From Microbispora rosea (GTDB lineage: Bacteria > Actinomycetota > Actinomycetes > Streptosporangiales > Streptosporangiaceae): 64,000 bases of DNA. Below the pieces are notes generated by a model that saw only the letters and a program-made list of their open reading frames with translations, searched no databases and was not told the DNA's origin. Below, piece after piece: positions 19,306-27,547 of this stretch; within the stretch, counting starts at the first letter, position 1; every line of letters starts with the position of its first letter. A program made the position numbers and the translations under genes. The stretch spans positions 62,001 to 126,000 of the forward strand of contig NZ_FTNI01000028.1 in the NCBI RefSeq assembly GCF_900156315.1, given 5' to 3'.

Positions 19306-20327
19306 CTGGCGTCTCCTCGTGTGATCGCGGGCAGGACCACATTCTCCAGCACCGCCGCCGGCGCGGCGTCCTGCCCGGGTCCGTTGTAGTCGCCGGCGGT
19401 GACGGCCACCACGAGGTCGAGATCGGGCAGCAGGAACAGCCGCTGGCCGCCGTTGCCGATCGCCGTCGCCCGCGCCCCCGGGCCGGCGTACCACAGGTAG
19501 CCATAGGAGACGCCCTCCCAGGCGGGCACCCGGGGGCGCAACATCTCCTCGATCCAGCCGGGGGCGACCTCCCGGCCGAGCACGGCCTGCCCGATCCGGG
19601 CGAGGCCGCGCGGCGTCAGGCGCAGGCCCGAGGCGGCCAGGGCCCTGCCGTCCGAGCCCGCCGACCACTCGAAGGCCCCGACGCCGAGCGGCTCGAACAG
19701 CGCGGTGCGGGCGAACTCCTGAAGGCGCAGGCCCGTGCCCTTCTCCACGATCGCGCCGACGAGGGCCGCGGCGCCGCCGCTGTAGCGCCACCGCTCGCCC
19801 GGCTCCTCCACGAACGGGCGCTCCAGCACGTAGCGGCAGCGGTCCGGCGCCAGGTCCATGGCGATCTCGCTGTTCGCCGGGCTGGTGTAGGGCGCGCTCT
19901 CGTCCCACTCCAGGCCCATCGTCATCGTCAGCGCGTGCCCGACCGTCAGCCCGGCCCGGCGGGGATCGGCCGCCAGATCGGCGTACTCGGGAAAGGCCGA
20001 CAGGAGCGGCTCGCCGGGGTCCGGCACCAGGCCGGACTCCAGCGCCATGCCGTACAGCAGCGCCACCAGGCTCTTGGTGACCGAGCGCACGTCATGCAGC
20101 GTGTCCGGCCCGAAGTCCACGTGGCCGAGCGGCGTGTTCAGCACGTGGTCCTCGCCGCCGCCGTACCACTCGAGGACGACGCTGCCGTGCCGGGCCACCA
20201 CGACGCCGTGCAGGGCCGGGGCCCCGCCCCGCCGTACGAGGGCGTCCAGCCGGTGGGGCAGGTCCGGCGCGAACCCCGCCTCATCCGGGGCCTTCTCGGG
20301 GTCCTTCTCCGGGGGGATCAACCGCAT
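19302..20327 (-). CDS. Serine beta-lactamase-like hydrolase
   Basis: This 341-residue protein is of the class C beta-lactamase/esterase family (Pfam Beta-lactamase). The nucleophile motif SxxK is VRSVTKSLVALLYG, and the second motif Y-S-x is seen in RWRYSGGAAALVGAIV. No signal peptide is present, so it is probably cytoplasmic and acts as an esterase or peptidase rather than a drug-resistance enzyme. The start at 20327 follows a strong GGAGGAAA ribosome site. It overlaps the ABM gene downstream. Confidence 0.85.
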   Translation of the reverse strand: MRLIPPEKDPEKAPDEAGFAPDLPHRLDALVRRGGAPALHGVVVARHGSVVLEWYGGGEDHVLNTPLGHVDFGPDTLHDVRSVTKSLVALLYGMALESGLVPDPGEPLLSAFPEYADLAADPRRAGLTVGHALTMTMGLEWDESAPYTSPANSEIAMDLAPDRCRYVLERPFVEEPGERWRYSGGAAALVGAIVEKGTGLRLQEFARTALFEPLGVGAFEWSAGSDGRALAASGLRLTPRGLARIGQAVLGREVAPGWIEEMLRPRVPAWEGVSYGYLWYAGPGARATAIGNGGQRLFLLPDLDLVVAVTAGDYNGPGQDAAPAAVLENVVLPAITRGDAR

Positions 20328-20440
20328 GCCGTTTCCTCCACTCGCTCGGGGATTGGAGCCTCGCATAATTCACCGGCGATAGACGACGGGCAAAGGGGGT
20401 ACCGCATCCGAAAGACGCCTCCGAGCGAGCCGAGGTCGAC

Positions 20441-21034
20441 ATGCGCGCGATACTGGCGGCTCTATGCGTCGCGGCCGCGGCCGTCACCGCCGCCTGCGGC
20501 GACATCAAGCAGGACTACTACACCCAGACGATGCCCCAGAACGAGGGGGCGAACGTGAACCTGCCCGGCCTGCTGCTCCGCAACGCCTTCATCATCGGCT
20601 CGCAGCAGCCCGCCGCGCCGGGAACGGACATGCCGATGTACATGATGCTGCTCAACGAGAGCGGCGCCGCCGACCGCCTGCTGTCGGTGGACACCGGGGG
20701 CCTGTTCCGGGAGGCCCGGCTGCCCGCCGGCGGCCTGGAGATCCCCGGCGGGAGGTATGTCGGCGGGACGGCCCTTCCCCAGGTGCTGCTCGCCGGCCTC
20801 ACCCGCCCGCTGGGCAGCGGTGGCACGATCCCCGTGACGTTCCGGTTCCAGAACGCGGGGACGGCCAGGGTCGACGTGCCGATCCTGCCGCCCGGAACGT
20901 GGCGGAGCACCTACTCTCCCTGGCCGGGCACGTCGCCGAGCCCGTCGCCGGCCGTCTCGCCCAGCCCGTCGCCTGCCCTTTCACCCGGCTCCTCGCCGCC
21001 CGTCTCGCCGAGCCCGTCACCGGCCGGGAGCTGA
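20441..21034 (+). CDS. LpqE/PCuAC-like lipoprotein
   Basis: This is a 197-residue lipoprotein whose signal peptide ends at a VTAAC lipobox (Cys19). The mature part (IKQDYYTQTMPQNEGANVNLPGLLLRNAFIIG... LLNESGAADRLLSVDTGG... GGTIPVTFRFQNAGTARVDVPI) resembles mycobacterial LpqE and PCuAC copper-chaperone folds. The Met/His copper ligands of true PCuAC proteins are not obvious. A Pro-Ser repeat tail (SPSPS...) of about 40 residues ends the protein. Its end overlaps the convergent nucleotidyltransferase gene by 18 bases. The LpqE-like call rests on a fold-level resemblance only. Confidence 0.65.
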   Translation: MRAILAALCVAAAAVTAACGDIKQDYYTQTMPQNEGANVNLPGLLLRNAFIIGSQQPAAPGTDMPMYMMLLNESGAADRLLSVDTGGLFREARLPAGGLEIPGGRYVGGTALPQVLLAGLTRPLGSGGTIPVTFRFQNAGTARVDVPILPPGTWRSTYSPWPGTSPSPSPAVSPSPSPALSPGSSPPVSPSPSPAGS

Positions 21035-22084
21035 CCCGTCCCGGATCCCGGGGTTCGCGGCGATGATCTCCTCGGCGACCGCGCGCAGGCGGGGCAGGTA
21101 CGCGGTCACCTCGCGCGCCCTGCGCCGCAGGACGTCCGGCGACCCGGCGCCCAGGTCGGCCGCCAGGTCCGCGAACCCGGCCAGGTGTCCCGTCTCCCCC
21201 GGCGCGTCCGCGGCGAGGATCTTCAGGCAGCGGGCGTACGTCGCGGCGATCCAGAAGACGGCCTCGCGGTGCAGTCCCCGCGCGACGAGGTCGGCGCTGC
21301 CGTCCACCGCCACCGGCCGGGCCGCCTCCGCGACGTCGGCGGAGAAGGGGAACGGCGTGCGTGCCGCGGCCGCCGCCGCGTCGAAGGCCCTCGTCATCGC
21401 GGCGAGGTGAGCGGTGACCCGCTCACGGGTCAGCTGCGCGCAGCCGAGCAGGCCGAGCAGCTCCTCGTAGACGTCCATCCGGTCGTACGCCCGCAGGAGC
21501 TCGCGGACGGCCGGGTAGCGCAGTCGTACGGTGGGGTTGCGCAGCCCCGCTGTGAGGAGCACGTGGGTCGTGATGCCGGCTGGGAACAGCCAGGCGGTGA
21601 CCTGGTCGTGGAACGGCGCGCGGGAGTCGAGCGCCGCGAGCCCGCCGGTGATGCGGCGTTCGGCGTCCTCGCACCGCAGGCGGACCCAGCGCCGTTCGGC
21701 GAAGCCCGCCGCGACGGCGGCCTGGAGCCTGGCCAGCCGCCCGGTGGGGTCGGAGATCACGGTGTCGGTGCGGAAGGCGCCGGCCAGGTGACAGGAGGCC
21801 AGCACGTCGCGCGGCGAGGCGAGCACGTCCCAGGACACGTACGTGACCTCGACGAGCACGCCCTCCCAGGGGATCTTGCCGAGCTTGGGCGGGGCCACGG
21901 GGTCGGTGACCACGACCGCCACGTCGACGTCCGACGTGGGCGGCAGCACCGCCCCGGGATCCGCCCAGGCCGCCGAGCCGGTCAGGAACGCCCCGGCGAA
22001 GTTCGCGGCGGAGGCGGCCTCGCGGGCGACCCATCGGGCCGCCGCGGCCCGCGCGTCCCGCACCCGTGTCACCGATGTCGTCAT
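21017..22084 (-). CDS. Nucleotidyltransferase-fold protein
   Basis: This is a 355-residue protein with a Pol-beta-type nucleotidyltransferase core. GSAAWADPGAVLPPTSDVDVAVV supplies the Gly-Ser and Asp-x-Asp metal-binding residues near the N-terminus. The remaining 250 residues are helical and Ala-rich without a recognised domain. The family includes aminoglycoside-type transferases and MNT proteins, but no specific substrate is suggested. Its ATG overlaps the stop of the damaged rsbP gene (ATGA), so it was the third gene of the rsbQ-rsbP operon. With that operon's front end deleted, its expression is doubtful. Confidence 0.75.
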   Translation of the reverse strand: MTTSVTRVRDARAAAARWVAREAASAANFAGAFLTGSAAWADPGAVLPPTSDVDVAVVVTDPVAPPKLGKIPWEGVLVEVTYVSWDVLASPRDVLASCHLAGAFRTDTVISDPTGRLARLQAAVAAGFAERRWVRLRCEDAERRITGGLAALDSRAPFHDQVTAWLFPAGITTHVLLTAGLRNPTVRLRYPAVRELLRAYDRMDVYEELLGLLGCAQLTRERVTAHLAAMTRAFDAAAAAARTPFPFSADVAEAARPVAVDGSADLVARGLHREAVFWIAATYARCLKILAADAPGETGHLAGFADLAADLGAGSPDVLRRRAREVTAYLPRLRAVAEEIIAANPGIRDGSAPGR

Positions 22085-23231
22085 CCCTCTATCGTGGCGC
22101 GGCCGGCGGGGATCTTGAGCACGACGACGGCGATGTCGTCGCGGGGCAGCCCGGGCTGGAAGGCGACGGCCTCGTTCACGACCGCCTCGGCGATCCCTGC
22201 CGCCCCCATGGCACGGGAGGCGCCGAGCAGGAGCCGCAGCCGATCCTCGCCGTACAGTTCCTCGCCCCTGCGCGCCTCGACGACGCCGTCGGTGTAGAAG
22301 AGGACCGCGTCGCCGGGGGCGAGGTCGACGTCGACGTCGGTCAGCCTGACCCTGGGCAGCAGGCCGAGGACGTTGCCCGGACGCCCGATCTCGCCGACCG
22401 TGTCCCCGCCGGCCCGCAGCGGGTGCGGGTGACCGGCCAGGGAGACGGTGAGCCTGAAGTGCTCGCCGGCGGGCACGAGCCGGCCGTACACGGCCGTCAC
22501 GAACCGGCCCGCCCGCTCACGCAGCAGGGTCCGGTTGAGCGCGGACAGCACCGCCGAAGGGCTGGGCTCCCGGATCGGCGCGGCCCGCAGCGTGTAGCGG
22601 GCCAGGCTGGTGACGACGGCGGCCTCCACGCCCTTGCCGCACACGTCGCCGAGGGCGAGCGCCCAGCCGCCGGCGGTCTCGTACATGTCGTAGAAGTCGC
22701 CGCCCACCACGTCGCCGCGCCCGGCGGGCCGGAACGCCCCGGCGACCTGAAGCCCCGGGATGTCGGGCAGGGCCGGGGGGATGAAGCTGCGCTGCAGGGT
22801 GCGGACCAGCTCGCGCGCCTCCGCCTCCGACCGTTCGGCGCGCTGGCGGGCGCGCAGCAGCTCACGCTCGTACTCCCGCCGGTCCGTCGCGGCGAACAGG
22901 CAGAAGCGGATGACGCCCGTGTCGTCCCGCATCACGGCGTTGAGCAGCACCGGAAGCCCCGTGCCGTCGGCGCGGCGCACGTCGACCGCGATCTCGCGAC
23001 GACCGACTGCATCGCGAGCAGCGGGGCGAAGTGGGTCTCGTAGAAGATGCGGTCGCCGACGGCCAGCAGGTTCTGGATCCGCATGCCGCCGGTCAGCTCA
23101 CCGGGGCCGTACCCGGTGAGCTCCAGCAGCGTGCCGTTGACCCGGACGATCGTCCCGTCGGGCAGCGTGGACAGGTATCCGCAGGGCGCGTGTTCGTAGA
23201 GCTCCTCGAAGTCGTCCTCGACTCCGTCCAC
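22081..23231 (-). pseudogene. rsbP: rsbP-like PAS-phosphatase with one frameshift
   Basis: The N-terminal frame (GTG at 23231) encodes a PAS domain (YEHAPCGYLSTLPDGTIVRVNG to FYETHFAPLLAMQ). After that the reading continues in another frame (REIAVDVRRADGTGLPVLLN) through a linker to a complete PP2C/SpoIIE domain. That domain keeps all its metal motifs (GGDFYD, LGDVCGKG, FYTDGVVE, DDIAVVVL). One missing base at about 22996-23006 would join the frames; the first frame otherwise stops at 22932. RsbP with RsbQ forms the energy-stress branch of SigB control in Bacillus. This may be a true mutation or a sequencing error. The start directly abuts the rsbQ stop. Confidence 0.85.
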
Positions 23232-23534
23232 CTACAGGAACGCCTTGATCGCGGAGATGGTCTCCTCGGGCGCGCTCAGGTTGGGGCAGTGCCCGGTCGC
23301 CCGCATCAGCACAAGTTCGCTGCCGGGCATGTTCTTGTGCACAAACGTGCCGACCTCGACCGGGGCGATCACGTCATCGGAGCACTGCAGGATCAGGCAG
23401 CGAGCCGGCACCCGCGACAGGTCGGCCCGGTTGTCCGACATGAACGTCACCGTCGCGAACCGCTTGGCGATGTCCGGGTCGGTGCGGCAGAAGCTGTTGG
23501 TCAGCTCGGTCCCCAGCTCGGGCCGCTCCGGATT
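23232..23534 (-). pseudogene. rsbQ: 3' fragment of rsbQ-like alpha/beta hydrolase
   Basis: Only the last 100 or so residues remain (NPERPELGTELTNSFCRTDPDIAK... LQCSDDVIAPVEVG... ATGHCPNLSAPEETISAIKAFL, stop at 23232). These match the C-terminal third of RsbQ, including the triad Asp and His, but the nucleophile Ser and the rest of the fold are absent. Past Asn at 23532-23534 the minus-strand frame continues only as antisense of a CBS gene. The fragment cannot fold into an enzyme. It directly precedes the rsbP-like gene, as in the known operon. Confidence 0.85.
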
Positions 23535-23535
23535 G

Positions 23536-23877
23536 CAGAAGATGGCGCGCCTCGGCGTGGGCTCGCTGCCGATCTGCGGCACCGACGACCGGCTCAAGGG
23601 CGTGCTGACCGACCGCGACATCGTCGTGAAGGTGCTGGCCCAGGGCAAGGACCCCAGGTCGTGCCAGGCCGGCGAGCTCGCCCAAGGCGAGGCCGTCACG
23701 ATCGGCGCCGACGACGACGCGGCCGAGATCCTGAGCACGATGGCCACGCACAAGGTCCGCCGCCTGCCCGTCGTCGACGGCCACGAGCTGGTGGGCATCG
23801 TCGCGCTGGCCGACGTGGCCCGCGCCCTGCCCGACCGTCCCGTGGGCGACCTCGTCGACGCGATCAGCACGGACTGA
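23536..23877 (+). pseudogene. 5'-truncated CBS-pair protein
   Basis: The frame carries the second half of a first CBS domain (ARLGVGSLPICGTDDRLKGVLTDRDIVVKV) and a full second CBS domain (ELAQGEAVTIGADDDAAEILSTMATHKVRRLPVV... ALADVARALPD), ending at 23877. The first 25-30 residues expected for this family are missing. Upstream, the frame is antisense of the rsbQ fragment, and no ribosome site precedes the ATG at 23542. The truncation point coincides with the rsbQ breakpoint, so one deletion removed both 5' ends and the promoters between them. Confidence 0.8.
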
Positions 23878-23953
23878 CATTCGTCCGTCGCCGAACGGCA
23901 GGCGGTCGCCGGAGCCCCGGCCCTTCCCCCCCGGCCGGGGCTTCGCGGGCCCT

Positions 23954-23977
23954 GTTTGATCTGGACCGAGGGGGTAT
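23954..23977 (+). promoter_or_regulatory. SigB/SigF-type promoter
   Basis: GTTT at 23954-23957 and GGGTAT at 23972-23977, separated by 14 bases, match the SigB/SigF-family consensus (GTTT, N14-17, GGGTAT). It lies 136 bases before the first gene of the 24114-25830 operon. The ATG formed inside the -10 box is therefore unlikely to be a start codon. The sigma factor encoded at 6853-7632 belongs to the right family. Confidence 0.6.
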
Positions 23978-24113
23978 GGCGGCACTTGCGTGCTTCGTCC
24001 CGGCGGGACTCGCCGGAGCCGGAGCCGCCGCGGCCGGGAGCGGGGCGCGGGACCTGCGCCCCGAGGCCCGCCGGCCGGACCCGTCCACGACCGAGGCGCC
24101 GGAAGGGGTAGCG

Positions 24114-24524
24114 ATGACCGACGACACCACGGCGGCCACGCCGGAACGCTTCGCGTTCGACTTCGACTCCCGGTTCGCCCCCCTGCTGTCCGTCCTGGGC
24201 ATCCGCCCGGACACCGCCGGGGTCCTGGCCGGCCCCGGCACGCTGCGGGTCCGCTTCGGACCCTGGGTGATCGAGACCCCGCTGGCCAACGTCTGCGGCG
24301 TGGAGACGACCGGCCCCTACTCGCCGTGGCGGGTGATCGGGGTCCACGTGTCGCTCGCCGACCGCGGCCTGACGTTCGCCACCAACGCCCGCAAAGGGCT
24401 GTGCGTGCGGTTCCACGAGCCGATCCGGGGCGGCGAGCCGCTCGGGCTGCTGCGCCACCCCGGCCTGACCGTGACGGTCGCCGACCCCGCGGGACTCGCC
24501 GGGAAGCTGTCCCGGCGTCTGTAG
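24114..24524 (+). CDS. Conserved actinobacterial protein of unknown function
   Basis: This is a 136-residue soluble protein (ERFAFDFDSRFAPLLSVLGI, RVRFGPWVIETPLANVCGVETTGPYSPWRVIGVHVSLADRGLTFATN, LRHPGLTVTVADPAGLA). I recognise the overall pattern from uncharacterised actinobacterial proteins but know no function. The ATG at 24114 follows a GGAAGGGG ribosome site; the in-frame ATG at 23976 lies inside the putative promoter. It is the first gene of a three-gene operon under a SigB/SigF-type promoter, which suggests a stress-related role. Confidence 0.7.
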   Translation: MTDDTTAATPERFAFDFDSRFAPLLSVLGIRPDTAGVLAGPGTLRVRFGPWVIETPLANVCGVETTGPYSPWRVIGVHVSLADRGLTFATNARKGLCVRFHEPIRGGEPLGLLRHPGLTVTVADPAGLAGKLSRRL

Positions 24525-24544
24525 AAGCTCCTGGAGGAGGATCC

Positions 24545-25018
24545 TTGATCCGGCAACTCGTACGCGGCGCGACCGCCGGAGCGCTGTCCACCCTCGCGAT
24601 GAGCGCGGTGATGCTCGCCGGGCAGAAAAGCGGCCTGATGCCGGGCCAGCCGCCCAAGCACATCGTGAGGGCGGCCCTGCCTGGCCACCGGCAACGGCCC
24701 AAGCCCGGCGAACGCGTCCTCGGCGCCGCCGCGCACCTCGGATTCGGCGCCACCAGCGGCGCGGCGTTCGCGCTGCTCACCCGCGGGCGCGGGAGCGGCG
24801 TTCCCCTCGGTGTGGGCTACGCCCTGCTGATCTGGCTCGGCGCCTACGAGGGCTGGGTGCCCGCACTGAACATCCTGCCGCCCGCCTCGCGCGACCCCGC
24901 ACGCGGACGCCCGGTCGTCATGGCCGCGGCGCATGTGGTGTACGGCGCGACGCTGGCGCTCGCGGTGCGCGCCATGCGCGGGGCGGACGGACGACACGAC
25001 GAGAAGGAGGAGAGATGA
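24545..25018 (+). CDS. DUF1440/DUF6789-like membrane protein
   Basis: This 157-residue membrane protein has about four hydrophobic segments (TAGALSTLAMSAVMLAG, GFGATSGAAFALLT, VGYALLIWLGAYEGWVPAL, VVYGATLALAVRAM). The start is a TTG at 24545, preceded by a perfect GGAGGAGG ribosome site; no ATG or GTG fits the N-terminus. The family is thought to be an inner-membrane protein of unknown role. Its stop overlaps the SDR start (ATGA), so the two are coupled. Confidence 0.7.
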   Translation: MIRQLVRGATAGALSTLAMSAVMLAGQKSGLMPGQPPKHIVRAALPGHRQRPKPGERVLGAAAHLGFGATSGAAFALLTRGRGSGVPLGVGYALLIWLGAYEGWVPALNILPPASRDPARGRPVVMAAAHVVYGATLALAVRAMRGADGRHDEKEER

Positions 25019-25830
25019 CGACGACGGAACGGCCGCTGGCCCTCGTGACCGGCGCCTCCAGCGGCATCGGGTACGAGCTCGCCAGGCAGTTCGCCCAGCA
25101 CGGCTTCGACGTGGTGGTCACGGCGGAGGACGCGGAGCTCGGCACCGCCGCCGAGTCGCTGAAGGAGTACGGCGGCCAGGTCATGCCGGTGCGCGCCGAC
25201 CTCACCCGCTACGACGAGGTCGAGCGGCTGTGGACCGCGACCGTCGCTGCCGGGCGGCCCCTCGACGCCGTGGCGGTCAACGCGGGCGTCGGCGCCGGCG
25301 GCGCCTTCGCCCGCGAGACCTCGCTGGAGGCCGAGCTCACGCTCATCGAGCTCAACGTCACGTCCTCGGTGCACCTGGCGAAGCGCGCCGTCGCCGCCAT
25401 GACCGCCCGCGGCAAGGGGAAGATCCTTTTCACGTCGTCGGTCGCCGCGCTCACGCCCGGGCCGTTCGAGGCCGTGTACGCCGCGAGCAAGGCGTTCCTC
25501 CACTCGTTCGCCGAGGCTCTGCGGAGCGAGCTGAAGGACTCCGGCGTCACCGTCACCTCGCTCCTGCCGGGCCCGACGGACACCGAGTTCTTCGAGCGGG
25601 CCGGCATGGAGGACACGCGCGTGGGCTCGGGCAAGAAGGACGACCCGGCCGAGGTCGCCCGGCAGGGCTTCGACGCGCTGATGAAGGGCGATGACAAGGT
25701 CGTCGCCGGTTCCTTCGTGAACAAGGTCCAGGGCGTGGCCGGCCGGGTCACCCCGGACACGGCCAAGGCCGCCATGCACCGCCGCATGGCCGAACCCGGC
25801 AAGGGCGGCACGTCCGGGAACGACGAATAG
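25015..25830 (+). CDS. SDR-family NAD(P)-dependent oxidoreductase
   Basis: This is a 271-residue classical short-chain dehydrogenase. The cofactor motif TGASSGIGYELA, the NAG-type motif VNAGVGAGG, the catalytic Ser in FTSSVAAL and the YxxxK pair in YAASKAF are all present. It acts on an unknown carbonyl or alcohol. It is the third gene of the putative stress operon and overlaps the preceding membrane-protein gene. A GGAGGAGAG ribosome site precedes the ATG. Confidence 0.88.
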   Translation: MTTTERPLALVTGASSGIGYELARQFAQHGFDVVVTAEDAELGTAAESLKEYGGQVMPVRADLTRYDEVERLWTATVAAGRPLDAVAVNAGVGAGGAFARETSLEAELTLIELNVTSSVHLAKRAVAAMTARGKGKILFTSSVAALTPGPFEAVYAASKAFLHSFAEALRSELKDSGVTVTSLLPGPTDTEFFERAGMEDTRVGSGKKDDPAEVARQGFDALMKGDDKVVAGSFVNKVQGVAGRVTPDTAKAAMHRRMAEPGKGGTSGNDE

Positions 25831-25872
25831 GCGCGTCCCTTCCTGCCCACGATGCCGCGGTGGGGAGGCCGC

Positions 25873-26718
25873 TCAGGAGGTGACGGCTTTCGCGGAGTTC
25901 CACAGGACCCCGCGGTTGAGCCGGTTCGGGTAGAGGGCGACGACAGCCTCGTACAGGTCGGCGTGGCTGCCGGTCTTCTCCACCGCGGCCGTGAAGTCCT
26001 CGATGTACCGGCGGGTCCTGGCGATGTCGTCGGGGCTGTCGGGATCGCCGTCGCGCTTGTGGCCGGAGACGACGGCGCTGGGCCGGAGGCTCTCGATGGT
26101 GTCCAGGGCGTCGAGCCACCGCCGATGGCCGCCGCCCTTCGACTCTGCCATGTAGAGATGGACGTCGCCGTACACGGCGTCGCCCGCCACGACCAGCCCG
26201 ATGGACGGGACGTGCAGTGCGCTGGTGCCGTCGGTGTCGGTGTGCCCCAGCTCGATCGCGCGAAGCCGCTCTCCTTCCAGCTCGATGAGGCCGTCGCCGG
26301 TCAGCGGTCGCGCGGCCACGTGCCGATCCGCGATCTGACCGGGGAAGCGCGGGGCCCAGAATCCGTCGAGCCAGCGCGGCCCCCATTGGGCGCCCATCTG
26401 TGCCGCCACGACCGGCGTGGCGACGAGCGCGGCGTCCGGGAAGCGCTCGAGTATCGCGGCGGCGCCGAAGAAGTGGTCGCCGTGCGCGTGCGTGACGAAG
26501 ACGGTGGTCACGTTCTTGCCGGTTGCCACCACCCAGTCGGCCAGGGCACGCGACTCGTCAATGGTCATGAGCGGGTCCACCAGGACCGCGTCGTTCGCGC
26601 CGTGGATGAGGGTCGACGCGGTCGGCGACCACATCCGCCGTGCCTCACCGGGGGGCAGGTCGTCGGAGACCACGAACTTCGAGGGTGCGACATACACGGA
26701 GTAGTCCAGGCGTGCCAT
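25873..26718 (-). CDS. MBL-fold metallohydrolase
   Basis: This is a 281-residue metallo-beta-lactamase-fold hydrolase. The metal-binding motif is THAHGDHFFGA; further ligands appear in LGHTDTDGTS and VVAGDAVYGDVHLY, and the last His is in VSGHKRDG. The substrate is not evident. The family covers quorum-quenching lactonases, glyoxalases and beta-lactamase-like enzymes. It is convergent with the SDR gene and divergent from the CGNR-like regulator. Confidence 0.85.
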   Translation of the reverse strand: MARLDYSVYVAPSKFVVSDDLPPGEARRMWSPTASTLIHGANDAVLVDPLMTIDESRALADWVVATGKNVTTVFVTHAHGDHFFGAAAILERFPDAALVATPVVAAQMGAQWGPRWLDGFWAPRFPGQIADRHVAARPLTGDGLIELEGERLRAIELGHTDTDGTSALHVPSIGLVVAGDAVYGDVHLYMAESKGGGHRRWLDALDTIESLRPSAVVSGHKRDGDPDSPDDIARTRRYIEDFTAAVEKTGSHADLYEAVVALYPNRLNRGVLWNSAKAVTS

Positions 26719-26790
26719 GGGGCGTGTCCTTCAGGAATCGGTTCGGCGACGCTCAGCCAGGAGATGACTGAGGCATAGAGCATTTAGCTT

Positions 26791-26817
26791 CTGTCAGCAT
26801 GCTCACGCCGGTGACAG
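26791..26817. promoter_or_regulatory. Candidate operator between MBL and CGNR genes
   Basis: The inverted pair CTGTCA (26791-26796) and TGACAG (26812-26817) lies in the AT-richer divergent gap, 20 bases before the CGNR gene. It may be the site of the neighbouring regulator. The arms are short. Confidence 0.3.
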
Positions 26818-26837
26818 TAGTCAAGTAAGCTTTGCCT

Positions 26838-27458
26838 ATGTCATGGATGGCGACGGAGAGATACCGGACCCGCACCGCCCCGGACGGGCTGGCGATCGTG
26901 CAGGAGCTGGTCAACACCCACGGCCTCCCCGGTCACGGTGCGGATCTGCTGGCCGGCCTCGATGTCGCCCGGCACTGGCTGCAGGTGGTCGCCGGCCATT
27001 GGGCGAAGGTCCACGGGCTGGAACCGCCGGAGGTGTCCCTGTCCGCCGCGGACCTGGACGCGCTGCGCGAACTGCGGACCGTGGTGCGGGAGATGCTCGC
27101 GATCCCGCCCGGCCGGCGGTCCGCCGACCCGTTCCGCGCCACCGGCGCCGTACTGCCGCGCGCACAGACGAACCTCGTCTCCGACGAGCGGGGCCGCGTG
27201 GCCATGATCCCGGCCGGCACGGGTGCGAACTGGCTGGCGTCGGCGGTCTGGTCGGAGATCCTTCTGGCCCAGCACGACGGCCGCTGGTCACGCGTCAAGC
27301 TGTGCCGTGAGCCCCGGTGCCGCGTGGCCTTCTACGACGCCTCCCGCAACGGCAGCGCGACCTGGCACAACGTGCGCGTCTGCGGCAACATCACGAACCT
27401 GCGCGCCTCACGCGCGCGCAGGAAGGAGGCGGACCGGGGCGCGCAAGAAGGCCACTGA
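26838..27458 (+). CDS. CGNR-type zinc-finger (ABATE) regulator
   Basis: This is a 206-residue protein with an N-terminal ABATE-like helical domain (RTAPDGLAIVQELVNTHG... LDALRELRTVVREML) and a C-terminal zinc-finger helix region (VKLCREPRCRVAFYDASRNGSATWHNVRVCGNITNLRASRARR). The signature CGNR is replaced by CGNI, while the Cys pairs are kept. Members are presumed stress-responsive transcriptional regulators. The start is ATG 26838; an in-frame TTG lies 6 bases upstream. It is divergent from the MBL hydrolase, its probable target. Bases 27459-27547 hold no gene. Confidence 0.8.
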   Translation: MSWMATERYRTRTAPDGLAIVQELVNTHGLPGHGADLLAGLDVARHWLQVVAGHWAKVHGLEPPEVSLSAADLDALRELRTVVREMLAIPPGRRSADPFRATGAVLPRAQTNLVSDERGRVAMIPAGTGANWLASAVWSEILLAQHDGRWSRVKLCREPRCRVAFYDASRNGSATWHNVRVCGNITNLRASRARRKEADRGAQEGH

Positions 27459-27547
27459 GGGCCTGACGCAGGGTCCAGTCGTCGCCGTCGCGACGGGCGC
27501 GGGTGCGCATGGACCCCGGCGGCGGTCTCGCACGCCGAGCGGCGTCC

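Noticed and set aside
23232-24458. 408-codon minus-strand frame ending in an RsbQ-like sequence
   Set aside because: Only the last 100 or so codons are homologous; the rest is antisense of the CBS remnant and the following genes.
23976-24524. Alternative upstream ATG for the unknown protein
   Set aside because: The ATG is part of the GGGTAT -10 box; the ATG at 24,114 has a proper ribosome site.
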